64,000 nt of DNA from Burkholderia pyrrocinia (GCF_003330765.1 NZ_CP024902.1:1984001-2048000), one strand, 5' to 3'. Counted from the stretch's first letter, positions 26,103-35,181 are shown. Notes: generated from the letters alone by a model not told the origin. Program-made: numbers and translations.

Positions 26103-26654
26103 ATGAAGAAAATTTCGCTCACCCTCGCTACGCTTGCCGTTGCAGCCAGCGCGTTCGCGCAAACCCCGGCGCAGCCGCAAGCGCCCGCTCCGGCCACGAC
26201 GGCTGCGGCCGCGGCTTCGGCCCCGACCGCCGAGCAGCGTGCGGCACGCCACGAAGCACGCGTCGAGCAACGTATCAAGTACCTGCACGACCAGTTGAAG
26301 ATCACGTCGGCGCAGGAACCGCAATGGAAGACGTTCGCCGACACGATGCGCGACAACGGCGACACGATGGGCCGCCTCTATCGCGACCGGATGGCAAAGC
26401 ACGACGTATCCGCGCTCGACGACATCAAGCAGTATGCGGAACTGTCGCAGGCGAACGCCGACGGCGCGAAGAAGCTCGCCGACGCATTCGCGCCGCTTTA
26501 CGAGAGCTTCCCGGCCGAGCAGAAGGCGCTGGCCGACACGACGTTCCGCAGCTGGCTGCACCACGGCGGCGAGCAGCGCGGCAAGGGCAAGACGAAGGGC
26601 AAGGAAGGCAAGGCGGCAGCCGCACCGGCCGCGAGCGCCCCCGCACAGAACTGA
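26103..26654 (+). CDS. Spy/CpxP-like periplasmic protein (LTXXQ family)
   Basis: 183 residues. A signal peptide (MKKISLTLATLAVAASAFAQ, cut after SAFA) leads to an Ala/Pro-rich linker, then a helical region with the family's RIKYLHDQLKITSAQEPQW repeat and two further related helices. Spy/CpxP proteins are periplasmic chaperones or envelope-stress modulators, often with metal-sensitive expression. The C terminus is Lys/Gly/Ala rich and probably disordered. It may respond to the adjacent two-component system, but that is inference. Confidence 0.85.
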   Translation: MKKISLTLATLAVAASAFAQTPAQPQAPAPATTAAAAASAPTAEQRAARHEARVEQRIKYLHDQLKITSAQEPQWKTFADTMRDNGDTMGRLYRDRMAKHDVSALDDIKQYAELSQANADGAKKLADAFAPLYESFPAEQKALADTTFRSWLHHGGEQRGKGKTKGKEGKAAAAPAASAPAQN

Positions 26655-26782
26655 CGCCCTCCCCGCCGGCGCCGCGCTGCCCGTCCGGGCCGAACGGCGC
26701 CGCGCCTGCTCCAGGCGATCGGCGCGTCACACGGCGCGCCGGATTCGGGATAAGCTCCCGGCTTTTCCCGCACTTCCTCGCC

Positions 26783-27214
26783 ATGCTCGAACTCAAGCAC
26801 ATCGATCTGCGCACCGACCCGCAGGCCCGTCGCGTCGTCAAGGACGAAACCGTCGCCGTTTCATTCGCGGATGCCGACGGCGAACTGATGAGCCTCGAAG
26901 GCCCGAACCGCTATGTCGCGGGCGACGCGCTGATCACCGGCTCGACCGGCGACCGCTGGGTCGTGTCGCGCGCGCGCTTCGACGCCAAATACCTGCCCGC
27001 CGATCCGGCACTCGCACACGGTGCACCGGGCGCATACCGGAACCGGCCGGCCGTCGTGCTCGCCCGCCGGATGGACGAGCCGTTTACGATCGCCCGCTCG
27101 GAAAACGGCGACACGCTGCGCGGCGTCGCCGGCGACTGGGTGATGCAGTACGCGCCCGGCGACTACGGCGTCGTGCAGGCGCAGCGCTTCGCGCAGGTCT
27201 ACCGCGACGCGTAA
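26783..27214 (+). CDS. PGDYG-domain protein
   Basis: 143 residues. The C-terminal motif YAPGDYGVVQAQRF names the family; the N-terminal half is rich in Asp and Arg with no signal peptide. Function unknown; members are small cytosolic proteins of proteobacteria. The only translation start giving the normal length is ATG 26783. Independent of the Spy gene 128 bp upstream, although transcription could run on. Confidence 0.8.
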   Translation: MLELKHIDLRTDPQARRVVKDETVAVSFADADGELMSLEGPNRYVAGDALITGSTGDRWVVSRARFDAKYLPADPALAHGAPGAYRNRPAVVLARRMDEPFTIARSENGDTLRGVAGDWVMQYAPGDYGVVQAQRFAQVYRDA

Positions 27215-27247
27215 TCCGCCACGCCGGCATGGCGCCGGCGCGTAAGC

Positions 27248-27610
27248 TCACGCAAAGTCTTCGTCGAGTTCGAGTTCCGCGTCGCGCTCGATGGCCTCGC
27301 CGGCCGCGTGCCGCTCCTCGAGCGACCCGAGCATCGCTTCCGTATACGCGTGCAGCACCGCATGGCTGCGCGCGCGCTGCATCGGCTTGAGCGCCAGATA
27401 GCGCGCGAGTGCCGCCGGAACGATACGGATATCGAACGTCATCCGCTTCGGCGTCGCGCCGAAACGCATCGCGAGCCAGTGCACCGACAGGAACCGTCCG
27501 CGCTCGTCACTGCTTTCGGCAAAGCGCGTCTGCTCCGGAAAGAGATCGCAGATCACGCGCGCGAGCGCGTCGAATTCCGCGCTCTGGCATTCGATCAGGT
27601 AGTCGTCCAT
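27248..27610 (-). CDS. Small cytosolic protein of unknown function
   Basis: 120 residues. Acidic N terminus (MDDYLIECQSAEFDALARVI), a central stretch with Trp, Arg and Phe (SVHWLAMRFGATPKRMTFDI), and an acidic C terminus of alternating Glu and Asp. No membrane segment or signal peptide. Resembles small Burkholderiales-specific families such as DUF3022, but I cannot confirm this. It ends 34 bp from the PGDYG gene and is read in the same direction as the YhfC-like gene, whose stop lies 13 bp upstream of this start. Confidence 0.65.
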   Translation of the reverse strand: MDDYLIECQSAEFDALARVICDLFPEQTRFAESSDERGRFLSVHWLAMRFGATPKRMTFDIRIVPAALARYLALKPMQRARSHAVLHAYTEAMLGSLEERHAAGEAIERDAELELDEDFA

Positions 27611-27623
27611 TCCGTCTCTCCCG

Positions 27624-28412
27624 TCAGGCAGCCGTACGCGACGGCCGGCACGTCTTGACCAGCACGACGACCAGGATCGCGGCCAGCACGAAATACGCGC
27701 CCTCGACCCATGCGGCCGGCAGCACGCGCACCTGGTACAGCAGCGCCGGCGCCGCCGCGAGCGCATGCAGCACGATCGCGAGCGGCAACACGCCCGCGCG
27801 GCCAGCGCGCACGCCGCGCCATACCAGCACCGACAGCGCAAGCTGCAGCACGAACGCCACGCAGCGTTCGAGCAGCAACAGCAGGATCGACTGCGCCGAC
27901 AGCGTCGCGAGCATCACTTGCAGCCGCACGACGGTATCGACCGGCAGGTCGGAGAGTTGCGTCTCGAGCTGGCCGCGGCTCGCCAGCCACGCGAGATACG
28001 ACCACTGCCCCCACACGAGCACGCCGACGAACCACGCTTCGGCGCCGCCGTGACCGATCCCGTAGCCGATCCCGCGGCCATCGCCGGCCGACGCGCCGTA
28101 GCGGCGGTTCAGGAAACGCATCCCGAGATAACGACCGACTTCCTCGAACACGGCGGTTGCGAGCGCGCTGTACGCGACGAACGCGAGCGGCTGCGTCAGC
28201 CAGCCATCCGCCGGCGTCCGGCTCAGCACGAGCCCGTGGAACGCGCGTTCGACGATCATCGCAAACAGCGTGAAGACGGCGACGCCGACGATCGTGTCGC
28301 GTCGGTTGAGCGCAAGCGGCTTGCGCAGGATACGGAAGAGGACGAGCGGCAGCAGCGCGATGATCAGCGTGGCGGCGATCAGCACCGCCAGCGTGACGGG
28401 AGCGACAGTCAT
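27624..28412 (-). CDS. YhfC-like intramembrane metalloprotease-family membrane protein
   Basis: 262 residues with about seven or eight hydrophobic helices. The candidate catalytic sequence FEEVGRYLG (two adjacent Glu, near residues 93-94) followed by GIGHGGAEAW (His-Gly-Gly-x-Glu, near 138) is the YhfC pattern, related to CAAX-protease-like membrane proteins. Function in bacteria unknown. Independent transcription is likely, as the next gene upstream (LacI family) is 54 bp away on the same strand. Confidence 0.8.
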   Translation of the reverse strand: MTVAPVTLAVLIAATLIIALLPLVLFRILRKPLALNRRDTIVGVAVFTLFAMIVERAFHGLVLSRTPADGWLTQPLAFVAYSALATAVFEEVGRYLGMRFLNRRYGASAGDGRGIGYGIGHGGAEAWFVGVLVWGQWSYLAWLASRGQLETQLSDLPVDTVVRLQVMLATLSAQSILLLLLERCVAFVLQLALSVLVWRGVRAGRAGVLPLAIVLHALAAAPALLYQVRVLPAAWVEGAYFVLAAILVVVLVKTCRPSRTAA

Positions 28413-28466
28413 GTATTTCCTTGTTCGGGGCAGCGCACCTGACGCGCTGCGTGCCCCGAATGATAC

Positions 28467-29510
28467 TCAGCTTGCGGTCGACGCGCGCGCAATCAGCTCG
28501 CCCGGCAGCATCGCGACGCGCACGTCGCCCGCCGCGCCGTCGATCCGCTCGTGCACGAATTCGACGGCCTTGTAGCCGATTTCGTAAGTCGGCTGGCGGA
28601 TCGTCGTGATGCCGATCAGCTCGGCCCATTCCGGATCGTCGATCGACAGCAGCGCCGCCTTCTGCTGCCACGCGGCGCCGAAACGCGCGCGCAGATGGCG
28701 CGCGATCGCGAGCGCGACCGGCGCGTTCGCGGCGAACAGCGCCGCGCGCACGCCGCGCCGCGCCGCATCGTCGATGCGGGCATTGACGTCGGCGAAGGCC
28801 GCGGCGGTCGCGTCGGGCTCGTTCAGGTCGAGCACGACCGTCGACGGCACCGGCAGCCCGCGGGCGTCCAGCGCCGCGCGGAACGCGGCCTCGCGCACGC
28901 GCCGCGAACTGACGCGCTCGAACGGCTGCACGACGAAATGGATCGCGTCGAAGCCGTGCTCGACCAGGTGCGCGAGCGCCGTCTCGATCGCATCGGCGTT
29001 GTCGAGGCCGATCAGGTCGGCCTCGAAGCCCTCGACCGTCCGGTCGACGAGCACGGCCGGGATGCCGGCGCCGCGCAGCGGGCGCAGCACATCCTCGTCG
29101 GCGCCGAGCGCGTTGACGATCAGCCCTTCGACACGGTAGGTCGTGAGCAGCTGCAGGAAGCGGCGCTCCATCTCGACTTCATTCGCCGCGTGACAGATGA
29201 GCGGCATGTAGCCGAGCGCATGGCACGCGGCCTCGACGCCCTGCAGCACTTCGACGGTGTAAGGATTGGTCAGGTCGGCCGCGAGCATGCCGAGCAGCCG
29301 GTTGCGGCCGCGCTTGAGCCCGCGCGCCATCTGGTTCGGCCGGTAATTGAGCCGCGCGATCGCCGCTTCGATGCGCTGGCGCAGATCGGTGGACAGCACG
29401 TGCGTCTCGCCGTTCAGGTAGCGCGAAACGCTGGTCTTGCCCGTGCCGGCCTCGCGCGCGACGTCGCTGATCGTCGCCGGACGCGTCGTGGAAGGTTGCG
29501 AATCGGTCAC
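28467..29510 (-). CDS. ptxS: PtxS-type LacI-family repressor of 2-ketogluconate genes
   Basis: 347 residues. LacI helix-turn-helix at the N terminus (ISDVAREAGTGKTSVSRYLN), hinge helix NYRPNQMARGLKRGR, then a periplasmic-binding-protein-like effector domain. GTG start. The gene lies just downstream of kguEKTD, the locus that PtxS represses in Pseudomonas, and a PtxS-type palindrome sits before kguE (34085-34098). Gene identity therefore rests on context and family. It is separated from kguD by 404 bp of repeat-bearing DNA, so it probably has its own promoter. Confidence 0.85.
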   Translation of the reverse strand: MTDSQPSTTRPATISDVAREAGTGKTSVSRYLNGETHVLSTDLRQRIEAAIARLNYRPNQMARGLKRGRNRLLGMLAADLTNPYTVEVLQGVEAACHALGYMPLICHAANEVEMERRFLQLLTTYRVEGLIVNALGADEDVLRPLRGAGIPAVLVDRTVEGFEADLIGLDNADAIETALAHLVEHGFDAIHFVVQPFERVSSRRVREAAFRAALDARGLPVPSTVVLDLNEPDATAAAFADVNARIDDAARRGVRAALFAANAPVALAIARHLRARFGAAWQQKAALLSIDDPEWAELIGITTIRQPTYEIGYKAVEFVHERIDGAAGDVRVAMLPGELIARASTAS

Positions 29511-29914
29511 TGTCGTGCCTCGCGACGTACGATCCGCGCCGCTTCGTGAGCAGACGGACCTTTGTTGTTGGATACGAAAGCCATCCGGCGGCCTCTCCTG
29601 TCGATCAGCGTTAGTGCTTTAGCACTTACGCTGATCCCATGCTTCGCGGTCGATCAGCGTTAGTGCTTCAGCACTTACGCTGGTCCCATGCTTCGCGGTC
29701 GATCGGTGCCGGCGCGTGAGCGCCCGCTCCGGTCACGTGCAAAAGCAGTCGGCCGCACCGGACCTGGCGCGAATGCCCGTCGCCGGACGCCGCCGGCAGC
29801 GTGGCCGAGCCGTCGATGCGACGAGCGGGCGATCATAACGCAGCCAGCCCTCCGGCACCAAGACCATCGACTCTAACGGCGCCTGAGCCGCACCGGCCGG
29901 TTGCCCGCCACCGC
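29511..29914. other. Intergenic region between kguD and ptxS
   Basis: 404 bp containing the two tandem 49-bp palindromic units at 29602-29699. The rest, from 29705 to 29914, shows no gene. No PtxS-type palindrome like the one upstream of kguE was found here. Confidence 0.5.
29602..29699. repeat. Two tandem 49-bp units, each with a 28-bp palindrome
   Basis: Units 29602-29650 and 29651-29699 are nearly identical, with a third partial copy starting at 29700. Each contains a hairpin made of CAGCGTTAGTGCT and AGCACTTACGCTG around a TT or TC loop (29606-29633 and 29655-29682), one mismatch in the stem. In unit 1 the stem extends to GATC at both ends. The two copies differ by a few substitutions (TTA versus TCA loop, CTGATC versus CTGGTC). 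This resembles the short palindromic repeats often found between Burkholderia genes. Confidence 0.85.
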
Positions 29915-30880
29915 TCAGGCCCGAGCCAGCGCGTCCGGATTGACGAGATTCGTGCGCAGCGTGCCGGCCAGCGCGCCGACCAGGTTTTCCGCGGCGCAGC
30001 GCGCCATCGCGTGGCGCGTCTCGTGCGTCGCCGAGCCGATATGCGGCAGCGCAACGACATTCTTCAACTGCAGCAGCGGCGAATCCGCCGGCAGCGGCTC
30101 TTTCTCGAACACGTCGAGCCCCGCGCCGCGGATCGTGCCCGCACGCAGCGCGTCGACCAGCGCGGCTTCGTCGACGACGGGCCCGCGCGACGCGTTGATC
30201 AGGATCGCGCCGCGCTTCATCTTCGCGAATTCGGGCGCGCCGATCAGGTGATGCGTGTCCGGCGACAGCGGCACCTGCACGCACACGAAATCCGACTGCG
30301 CGAGCAGTTCGTCGAGCGTCACGCGCCGCGCGCCGTATTGCGTCTCGGCTTCGGCATGCGCGGACCGGTTCGCGTACAGCACCTGCATCCGGAAGCCGAG
30401 CGCCGCGCGCCGCGCGACCGCGCCGCCGATCCGCCCGAGCCCCACGATGCCGAGCGTCTTGCCCTGCACATCGGTACCGTACAGGTCGGGCCCGATGCTG
30501 CGATGCCAGTGGCCGGCCTTCACCCACTCGGCCAGCTCGACCACGCGCCGCGCGGACGCGAGGATCAGCGAAAACACCGTATCGGCGGTCGACTCGGTCA
30601 GCACGTCCGGCGTATGCGCAAGCACGATCCCGCGCCGCGTGAGATCCGCGACATCGAAGTTGTCGTAGCCGACCGAGATCGTCGACCAGGCCTTCAATCG
30701 CGGTGCGCGGTCGAGCATCTGCGGCGTGACCTTCAGGCTCGCGCCGATCGCGCCGTCCGCGTTGCCGAGCGCATCGGCAAGTGCGTCGGCGCCGTCGGCC
30801 CGCACGACGTCCGCATGCTCGCGCAGGTACGCGAGAACGTCATCGGGCAGCGGCTTGTACGCGACGATACGAGGCTTCAT
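29915..30880 (-). CDS. kguD: 2-ketogluconate-6-phosphate reductase (KguD-type)
   Basis: 321-residue D-isomer-specific 2-hydroxyacid dehydrogenase. Rossmann motif LGIVGLGRIGGAVARR near residue 148, catalytic Arg in NASRGPVVDEAAL, catalytic His in LPHIGSATHETR. Reduces 2-keto-6-phosphogluconate to 6-phosphogluconate in Pseudomonas; assigned here by its place in the kgu operon (4 bp after kguT). ATG 30880 has AAGGAAA upstream inside the kguT end. The C-terminal substrate loop is not distinctive enough on its own to separate it from other GhrB-like reductases. Confidence 0.88.
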   Translation of the reverse strand: MKPRIVAYKPLPDDVLAYLREHADVVRADGADALADALGNADGAIGASLKVTPQMLDRAPRLKAWSTISVGYDNFDVADLTRRGIVLAHTPDVLTESTADTVFSLILASARRVVELAEWVKAGHWHRSIGPDLYGTDVQGKTLGIVGLGRIGGAVARRAALGFRMQVLYANRSAHAEAETQYGARRVTLDELLAQSDFVCVQVPLSPDTHHLIGAPEFAKMKRGAILINASRGPVVDEAALVDALRAGTIRGAGLDVFEKEPLPADSPLLQLKNVVALPHIGSATHETRHAMARCAAENLVGALAGTLRTNLVNPDALARA

Positions 30881-30884
30881 CGTT

Positions 30885-32165
30885 TCATTTTCCTTGCAGC
30901 GGCGCGGCGAGCGAATGCGCATCGCGCGCCTGGGGTTTGACGGACAGCGTGAGGATCACCGCGGCGACGAGCGCGGCGCTCATGAATGCGTACGACGCGA
31001 CGGGCGACCCGGTCGCGCCGTTCAGGTAGCCGACGAAGTACGAGCCGACGAACGAGCCGAGCGCGCCCATGCTGTTGATCAGCGCCATCGCGCCGCCGGC
31101 GACGTTCTTCGGCAGCAGTTCCGGCACGATCGCGAAGAACGGGCCGTACGGCGCATACATCGCGGCGCCCGCGACGACCAGCAGCGCATACGAGATCCAG
31201 AAATGCGACGAGCCGAGCGCATACGACGCGGCGAACGCGGCCGCGCCGATCAGCAGGAACGGCCACACGAAACCGCGCCGCGAGCCGACCTTGTCGGACG
31301 CCCACGATGCGGCGAGCATCGCGATCGTCGCCGCGAGATACGGCAGCGCGGACAGCCAGCCGGTCGCGACCATCCCGAGGTCGGAGCCGTTCTTGACGAT
31401 CGACGGCAGCCACAGCACGAAACCGTACACGCCGATGCTCCAGCAGAAATATTGCGCGCACAGCTTGATCACGGCCGGCGAGCGGAACGCCTCGCCATAG
31501 TTGCGCACCGGCTTGATCGCCGCCTGCTCGGCCGCGAGCGCGGCGTCGAGGTCGCGCTTTTCCTGCGCGGTGAGCCACGACGAATCGGCCGGCTTGTCCT
31601 GCACCAGGAACCACCAGCACACGGCCCAGATGACGGCCGGCACGCCTTCGGCGATGAACATGTGGCGCCAGCCGAATTCGTGCACGAGATACCCGGACAA
31701 GATCGACATCCACAGCACGGTGACCGGGTTGCCGAGGATCAGGAACGTGTTCGCGCGCGAGCGCTCGTTCTTCGTGAACCAGTTGCTGATGTAGATCAGC
31801 ATCGCCGGCATCACCGCCGCCTCGACGACGCCGAGCACGAAGCGGATCGCCATCAGTGACGGGATGTTGCTGACCACGCCCGTGAGCGCCGCGCAGCCGC
31901 CCCACAGCACGAGGCTGACGAACACGAGTTTCTTCACGCTGCGGCGTTCCGCATAGATCGCACCGGGGATCTGGAAGAAAAAGTAGCCGAGGAAGAACAG
32001 CGCGCCGATCAGCGACGACAGGCCCTTGCTGATCCCGAGATCCTGGTTGATGCCGGCCGCGGCCGCGAACCCGTAGTTCGCGCGGTCGAGGTAGGCGAGG
32101 CTGTACGTGATGAAGACGATCGGCATGATCGTCCACCAGCGTCGGGCTGCGAGATTGGTTGCCAT
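30885..32165 (-). CDS. kguT: 2-ketogluconate MFS transporter (KguT-type)
   Basis: 426 residues with 12 predicted helices of the MFS anion:cation symporter (ACS) family. Features include TYSLAYLDRANYGFAAAAGI in helix 1 and GYFFFQIPGAIYAERRS before helix 3. Brings 2-ketogluconate across the inner membrane. Start at 32165 (MATNLAARRW) rather than the 446-residue extended frame; the extra residues are hydrophilic and unlike the family. Its operon position is between the kinase and the reductase, as in Pseudomonas kguEKTD. Confidence 0.9.
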   Translation of the reverse strand: MATNLAARRWWTIMPIVFITYSLAYLDRANYGFAAAAGINQDLGISKGLSSLIGALFFLGYFFFQIPGAIYAERRSVKKLVFVSLVLWGGCAALTGVVSNIPSLMAIRFVLGVVEAAVMPAMLIYISNWFTKNERSRANTFLILGNPVTVLWMSILSGYLVHEFGWRHMFIAEGVPAVIWAVCWWFLVQDKPADSSWLTAQEKRDLDAALAAEQAAIKPVRNYGEAFRSPAVIKLCAQYFCWSIGVYGFVLWLPSIVKNGSDLGMVATGWLSALPYLAATIAMLAASWASDKVGSRRGFVWPFLLIGAAAFAASYALGSSHFWISYALLVVAGAAMYAPYGPFFAIVPELLPKNVAGGAMALINSMGALGSFVGSYFVGYLNGATGSPVASYAFMSAALVAAVILTLSVKPQARDAHSLAAPLQGK

Positions 32166-32277
32166 GTGTATGTCTCCTTCTGTCGACCGGAACTGGCGCT
32201 TCAGCGCCCATCCGGTCTCGGGCAAAGCTGTGCGTCGCGCACGAAATGGATCCGCGGATTGTGCCGTGTCCGGCCTC

Positions 32278-33270
32278 TCATTGCGCGGTGACGGTTTCCT
32301 CTAAGCGATCGGCGCGATTGCTGACATTTTCGAGTCGGTCGAGTGCTTCGCGGGTCGGCAAGCCTTCCGAATCGCCGATCACCTGGATCGCGAGCGCGCC
32401 GATCCGGTTGCCGCGCGCGACGGCCTGCGCGACGCTCCGGCCTTCCAGCAGCGCGCTGACCACACCGACCGCAAAGCCATCGCCGGCGCCGACCGTGTCG
32501 ACGACGTGCTCGACGCGCTCGCCCGCGACCGTGCCTTCGCGGCCGTCGGCCGTCCGGTAGTACGCGCCTTCCGCGCCGAGCTTGATCACGACGCCGCGTG
32601 CGCCCTGCGCGAGATAGAAGCCCGCGATATCGGCCGGCGTGTCGCGCCCGGTGAGCTGCCGCCCTTCGGCAAGGCCCGGCAGCACCCAGTCGGCGAGCGT
32701 CGCGAGCGCGTTCAGCGTCTTCGCCATCACGTCGGCGGACGGCCACAGCGTCGGGCGCAGGTTCGGGTCGAACGAGATCGTCTTGCCGGCCGCGCGCATC
32801 TCGCGCGCAAGCTGGAACGCAAGCTCGCACGACGTCGCGGAGATCGCCGGCGCGACACCCGTCAGGTGCAGGTGGCGCGCGCCGAGCACGTAGTCGGCCA
32901 CATAGTCGTCGCACGACAGGTGGCTCGCGGCCGAGCCCTTGCGGAAATATTCGACGGTCGGGTCGCTGCCGTCGTCGTTGCGCGATTTCAGCTGGAAACC
33001 GGTCGGATAGCGCGGGTCGATGGTCACGCACGACGCATCGATACCTTCGCGCGCCAGCGTGTCGAGCACGTAGCCGCCGAACGAATCGCGGCCCACGCGG
33101 CTCATCCAGCCGACCCGGAAGCCGAGCCGCGACAGGCCGATCGCGACGTTCAGGTCGGCGCCCGCGATCCGCTTCGCGAATTGCGCCGCGTGCGCGAGGT
33201 GGCCGGGCTCGGTCGCGACGAACATCGCCATCGCTTCGCCGTAGGTAACGACATCGAGTGCTGCTTTCAT
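32278..33270 (-). CDS. kguK: 2-ketogluconate kinase (KguK-type, PfkB family)
   Basis: 330-residue ribokinase-like sugar kinase. PfkB signature 2 is DTVGAGDGFAVGVVSALLEG (catalytic Asp in GAGD near residue 270), and the N-terminal substrate-binding region is GEAMAMFVATEPGHLAHAAQ. Phosphorylates 2-ketogluconate to 2-keto-6-phosphogluconate with ATP. Start 33270 chosen as the first ATG consistent with the PfkB N terminus; the frame is open to 33411. Downstream of kguE by 28 bp and 112 bp before kguT. Confidence 0.92.
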   Translation of the reverse strand: MKAALDVVTYGEAMAMFVATEPGHLAHAAQFAKRIAGADLNVAIGLSRLGFRVGWMSRVGRDSFGGYVLDTLAREGIDASCVTIDPRYPTGFQLKSRNDDGSDPTVEYFRKGSAASHLSCDDYVADYVLGARHLHLTGVAPAISATSCELAFQLAREMRAAGKTISFDPNLRPTLWPSADVMAKTLNALATLADWVLPGLAEGRQLTGRDTPADIAGFYLAQGARGVVIKLGAEGAYYRTADGREGTVAGERVEHVVDTVGAGDGFAVGVVSALLEGRSVAQAVARGNRIGALAIQVIGDSEGLPTREALDRLENVSNRADRLEETVTAQ

Positions 33271-33298
33271 GAATGAACTCCCCAGGATCCTTCCGCCG

Positions 33299-34063
33299 TC
33301 ACGCGGTTGCGAGCCATGCGACGCGCCGGCATGCATCGCCAGCCAGGTCGGCTGCGTCGAACGGAAACTCGATGCCGCGCGGCGCATGCTGCGGCAGCGC
33401 CGCGAGCACACCGGTCATGAGCGAATCGTTCGGCGCCGGCGCGGTGGCGAAACGGCGCGCGCCCTCGCCAACGACTGCCTTGCAATGAATGTATTCCACA
33501 TGCGGCGCGAGCACCTGCGCGCAATCGAGCGGCGCTTCGCCCGGCCACTGCCAGTTGCCGATGTCGAACGTCATCCCGAGCGCATCGGGCAGGCCCGCCG
33601 CGGCCAGCGCATCGAACAGCCCGCGGAACTGCGAGAGCGCGCCGCCGACCGGAAGCTGGCCGTTCTCGACCACCACGCGAGCACGCGCGCCGCGCGACAG
33701 CGCGACGATGTCGGCTGCATGTGCGTCGCCTGCGAAGCCGCCGAGCTGGAATTTCACGAAGCGCGCGCCGAGCGCGTCGGCTTCCGCGAGCGCGGCGCGC
33801 AATGCGTCCGCATCGAGCGCGCCCGTTTCCGTGTACAGCGTAGCCGGCGTCGAATAGACCGACCACAGCCCGTGGCCGGCCAGTTGTGCGCCGAGCGCGG
33901 CCAGCGCGCCGGGCGCCGCGTCGTCGTCCGACGCGAACAGTTCGCGCCGCACCTCGAAACCGGTCGCACCGGATGCCGCCGCAGTCGCGATGAATGCGCG
34001 GTGGCCCTCTTGTCGCACGCGGTTGATTCCGAATGCGCTCGCCACGATCACGATGTCTGTCAT
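33299..34063 (-). CDS. kguE: TIM-barrel epimerase/isomerase (KguE-type)
   Basis: 254 residues of the xylose-isomerase-like AP-endonuclease-2 fold: ATGFEVRREL near residue 33, VVVENGQ near 125, and GMTFDIGNWQW near 162, where metal-binding Glu and Asp lie. First gene of the operon. Its role in 2-ketogluconate use is not well defined in any organism, so the assignment rests on its fold and operon position. The PtxS-type palindrome lies 22 bp upstream of the ATG. Confidence 0.85.
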   Translation of the reverse strand: MTDIVIVASAFGINRVRQEGHRAFIATAAASGATGFEVRRELFASDDDAAPGALAALGAQLAGHGLWSVYSTPATLYTETGALDADALRAALAEADALGARFVKFQLGGFAGDAHAADIVALSRGARARVVVENGQLPVGGALSQFRGLFDALAAAGLPDALGMTFDIGNWQWPGEAPLDCAQVLAPHVEYIHCKAVVGEGARRFATAPAPNDSLMTGVLAALPQHAPRGIEFPFDAADLAGDACRRVAWLATA

Positions 34064-34084
34064 TTTGCCCTTTTTTTACCGGAA

Positions 34085-34098
34085 TGGAACCGGTTCCA
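34085..34098. promoter_or_regulatory. PtxS-type operator before the kgu operon
   Basis: TGGAACCGGTTCCA is a perfect 14-bp palindrome 22 bp upstream of kguE. It differs at two symmetric positions from the TGAAACCGGTTTCA site recalled for Pseudomonas PtxS, a LacI-family repressor. Centred CG matches LacI-family practice. Confidence 0.8.
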
Positions 34099-34224
34099 TC
34101 AACTTGAGACGGATGGTGCGCTTCGCTTCAGACCCACGCCATAGAGAAAATCCCTAAGACCGGACGCCACGCGAATGCGCGCCCGACGGCGTGCATCGCG
34201 CGTTCCCGGGCCGGCTTGGGCCGC

Positions 34225-35118
34225 TTATGGAATGTCGTGCGCGAGACTCGTTTCGAGGAATTGCGCGGCGACCCGCGATGGTGCGCCTCCGTGCGGCACG
34301 AGGATGGAGAAATGCCGCGTGAGCGGCGCGGGCGCGAGCGAACGCGGCACGAGCGCCGCATCCTGATGACGCAGCGACATCGCGGACACGAACCCGACGC
34401 CCATCCCGGCGCGCACGGCCTCCTTCACGGCTTCGACGCCCGCGATCTCGAACGCGACGCGCATCGGCGCGCCGCCATGCGCGAACGCACGCTCGACGAG
34501 TTGCCGCACGCCGGAGCCCTCTTCGCGCAGCACGAGCGGATGCGCGGCGAGCGCGGCGAGCGTCACACCCGCATCGTAGCCGGGCGCCGCGAGCGGATGG
34601 CCGGTCGGCACGATCGCGACGATCTCGTCCTCGTGCCACGGATGCACGGCCGTGCCGGGCGGCAGCGCCTCGCCCGGCGGCCCTTCGATCATCGCGACGT
34701 CGAGCGACGCCAGCGCCGCGACCACGTCGGCCGTATTGCCGCTCATCGTATGGATCGTCACGCGCGGCGCGCGCGGCTGGAACGCCGCGATCAGGTACGG
34801 CAGCAGGTAGCTCGCGGGCGTCGTGCTCGCGCCGATGCGCAGCGTGCCGGCCTCGAGGCCGCGCACCGCGTCGCGAAACGCGCGCGCCTGCGCAAACGTG
34901 TCGCGTTGCGCCTTCGCGTACTGCGCGAGCTGTTCGCCGACCGGCGTCAGGCGGATGCCGCGGCCGTCGCGCTGGTACAGCGGCTCGCCGAATTCGTCCT
35001 GCAACAGCCGCAACTGGCCCGACACGGCCGGCTGCGACAGATGCAGCGCCACGGCGGCGTGGCTGATGTTCAGGTGTTCGGCGACGGCGGCGAACGTTAT
35101 CAGTTGATCCGGGGTCAT
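34225..35118 (-). CDS. LysR-family regulator (YeiE/CbbR-like)
   Basis: 297 residues with the standard N-terminal helix-turn-helix (ISHAAVALHLSQPAVSGQLR) and effector domain. Gene organisation with a divergent YeiH-type exporter gene matches the YeiE/YeiH arrangement seen in enterobacteria, so this regulator probably controls the exporter. Start at 35118 is the only Met consistent with family alignment. The divergent promoter region 35119-35230 is unusually AT-rich and carries a 10-bp palindrome. Confidence 0.9.
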   Translation of the reverse strand: MTPDQLITFAAVAEHLNISHAAVALHLSQPAVSGQLRLLQDEFGEPLYQRDGRGIRLTPVGEQLAQYAKAQRDTFAQARAFRDAVRGLEAGTLRIGASTTPASYLLPYLIAAFQPRAPRVTIHTMSGNTADVVAALASLDVAMIEGPPGEALPPGTAVHPWHEDEIVAIVPTGHPLAAPGYDAGVTLAALAAHPLVLREEGSGVRQLVERAFAHGGAPMRVAFEIAGVEAVKEAVRAGMGVGFVSAMSLRHQDAALVPRSLAPAPLTRHFSILVPHGGAPSRVAAQFLETSLAHDIP

Positions 35119-35171
35119 GGGGAGAAATTATCGGCTTTCCGGATAGTTTACGTCACTAATCACAATTTTTC

Positions 35172-35181
35172 ATATCGATAT
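35172..35181. promoter_or_regulatory. Palindrome in the divergent LysR/yeiH promoter region
   Basis: ATATCGATAT is a perfect 10-bp palindrome within a local AT-rich patch, 50 bp upstream of yeiH and 53 bp upstream of the LysR start. LysR proteins bind T-N11-A sites, so this is a candidate binding element, not a proven one. Confidence 0.35.
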
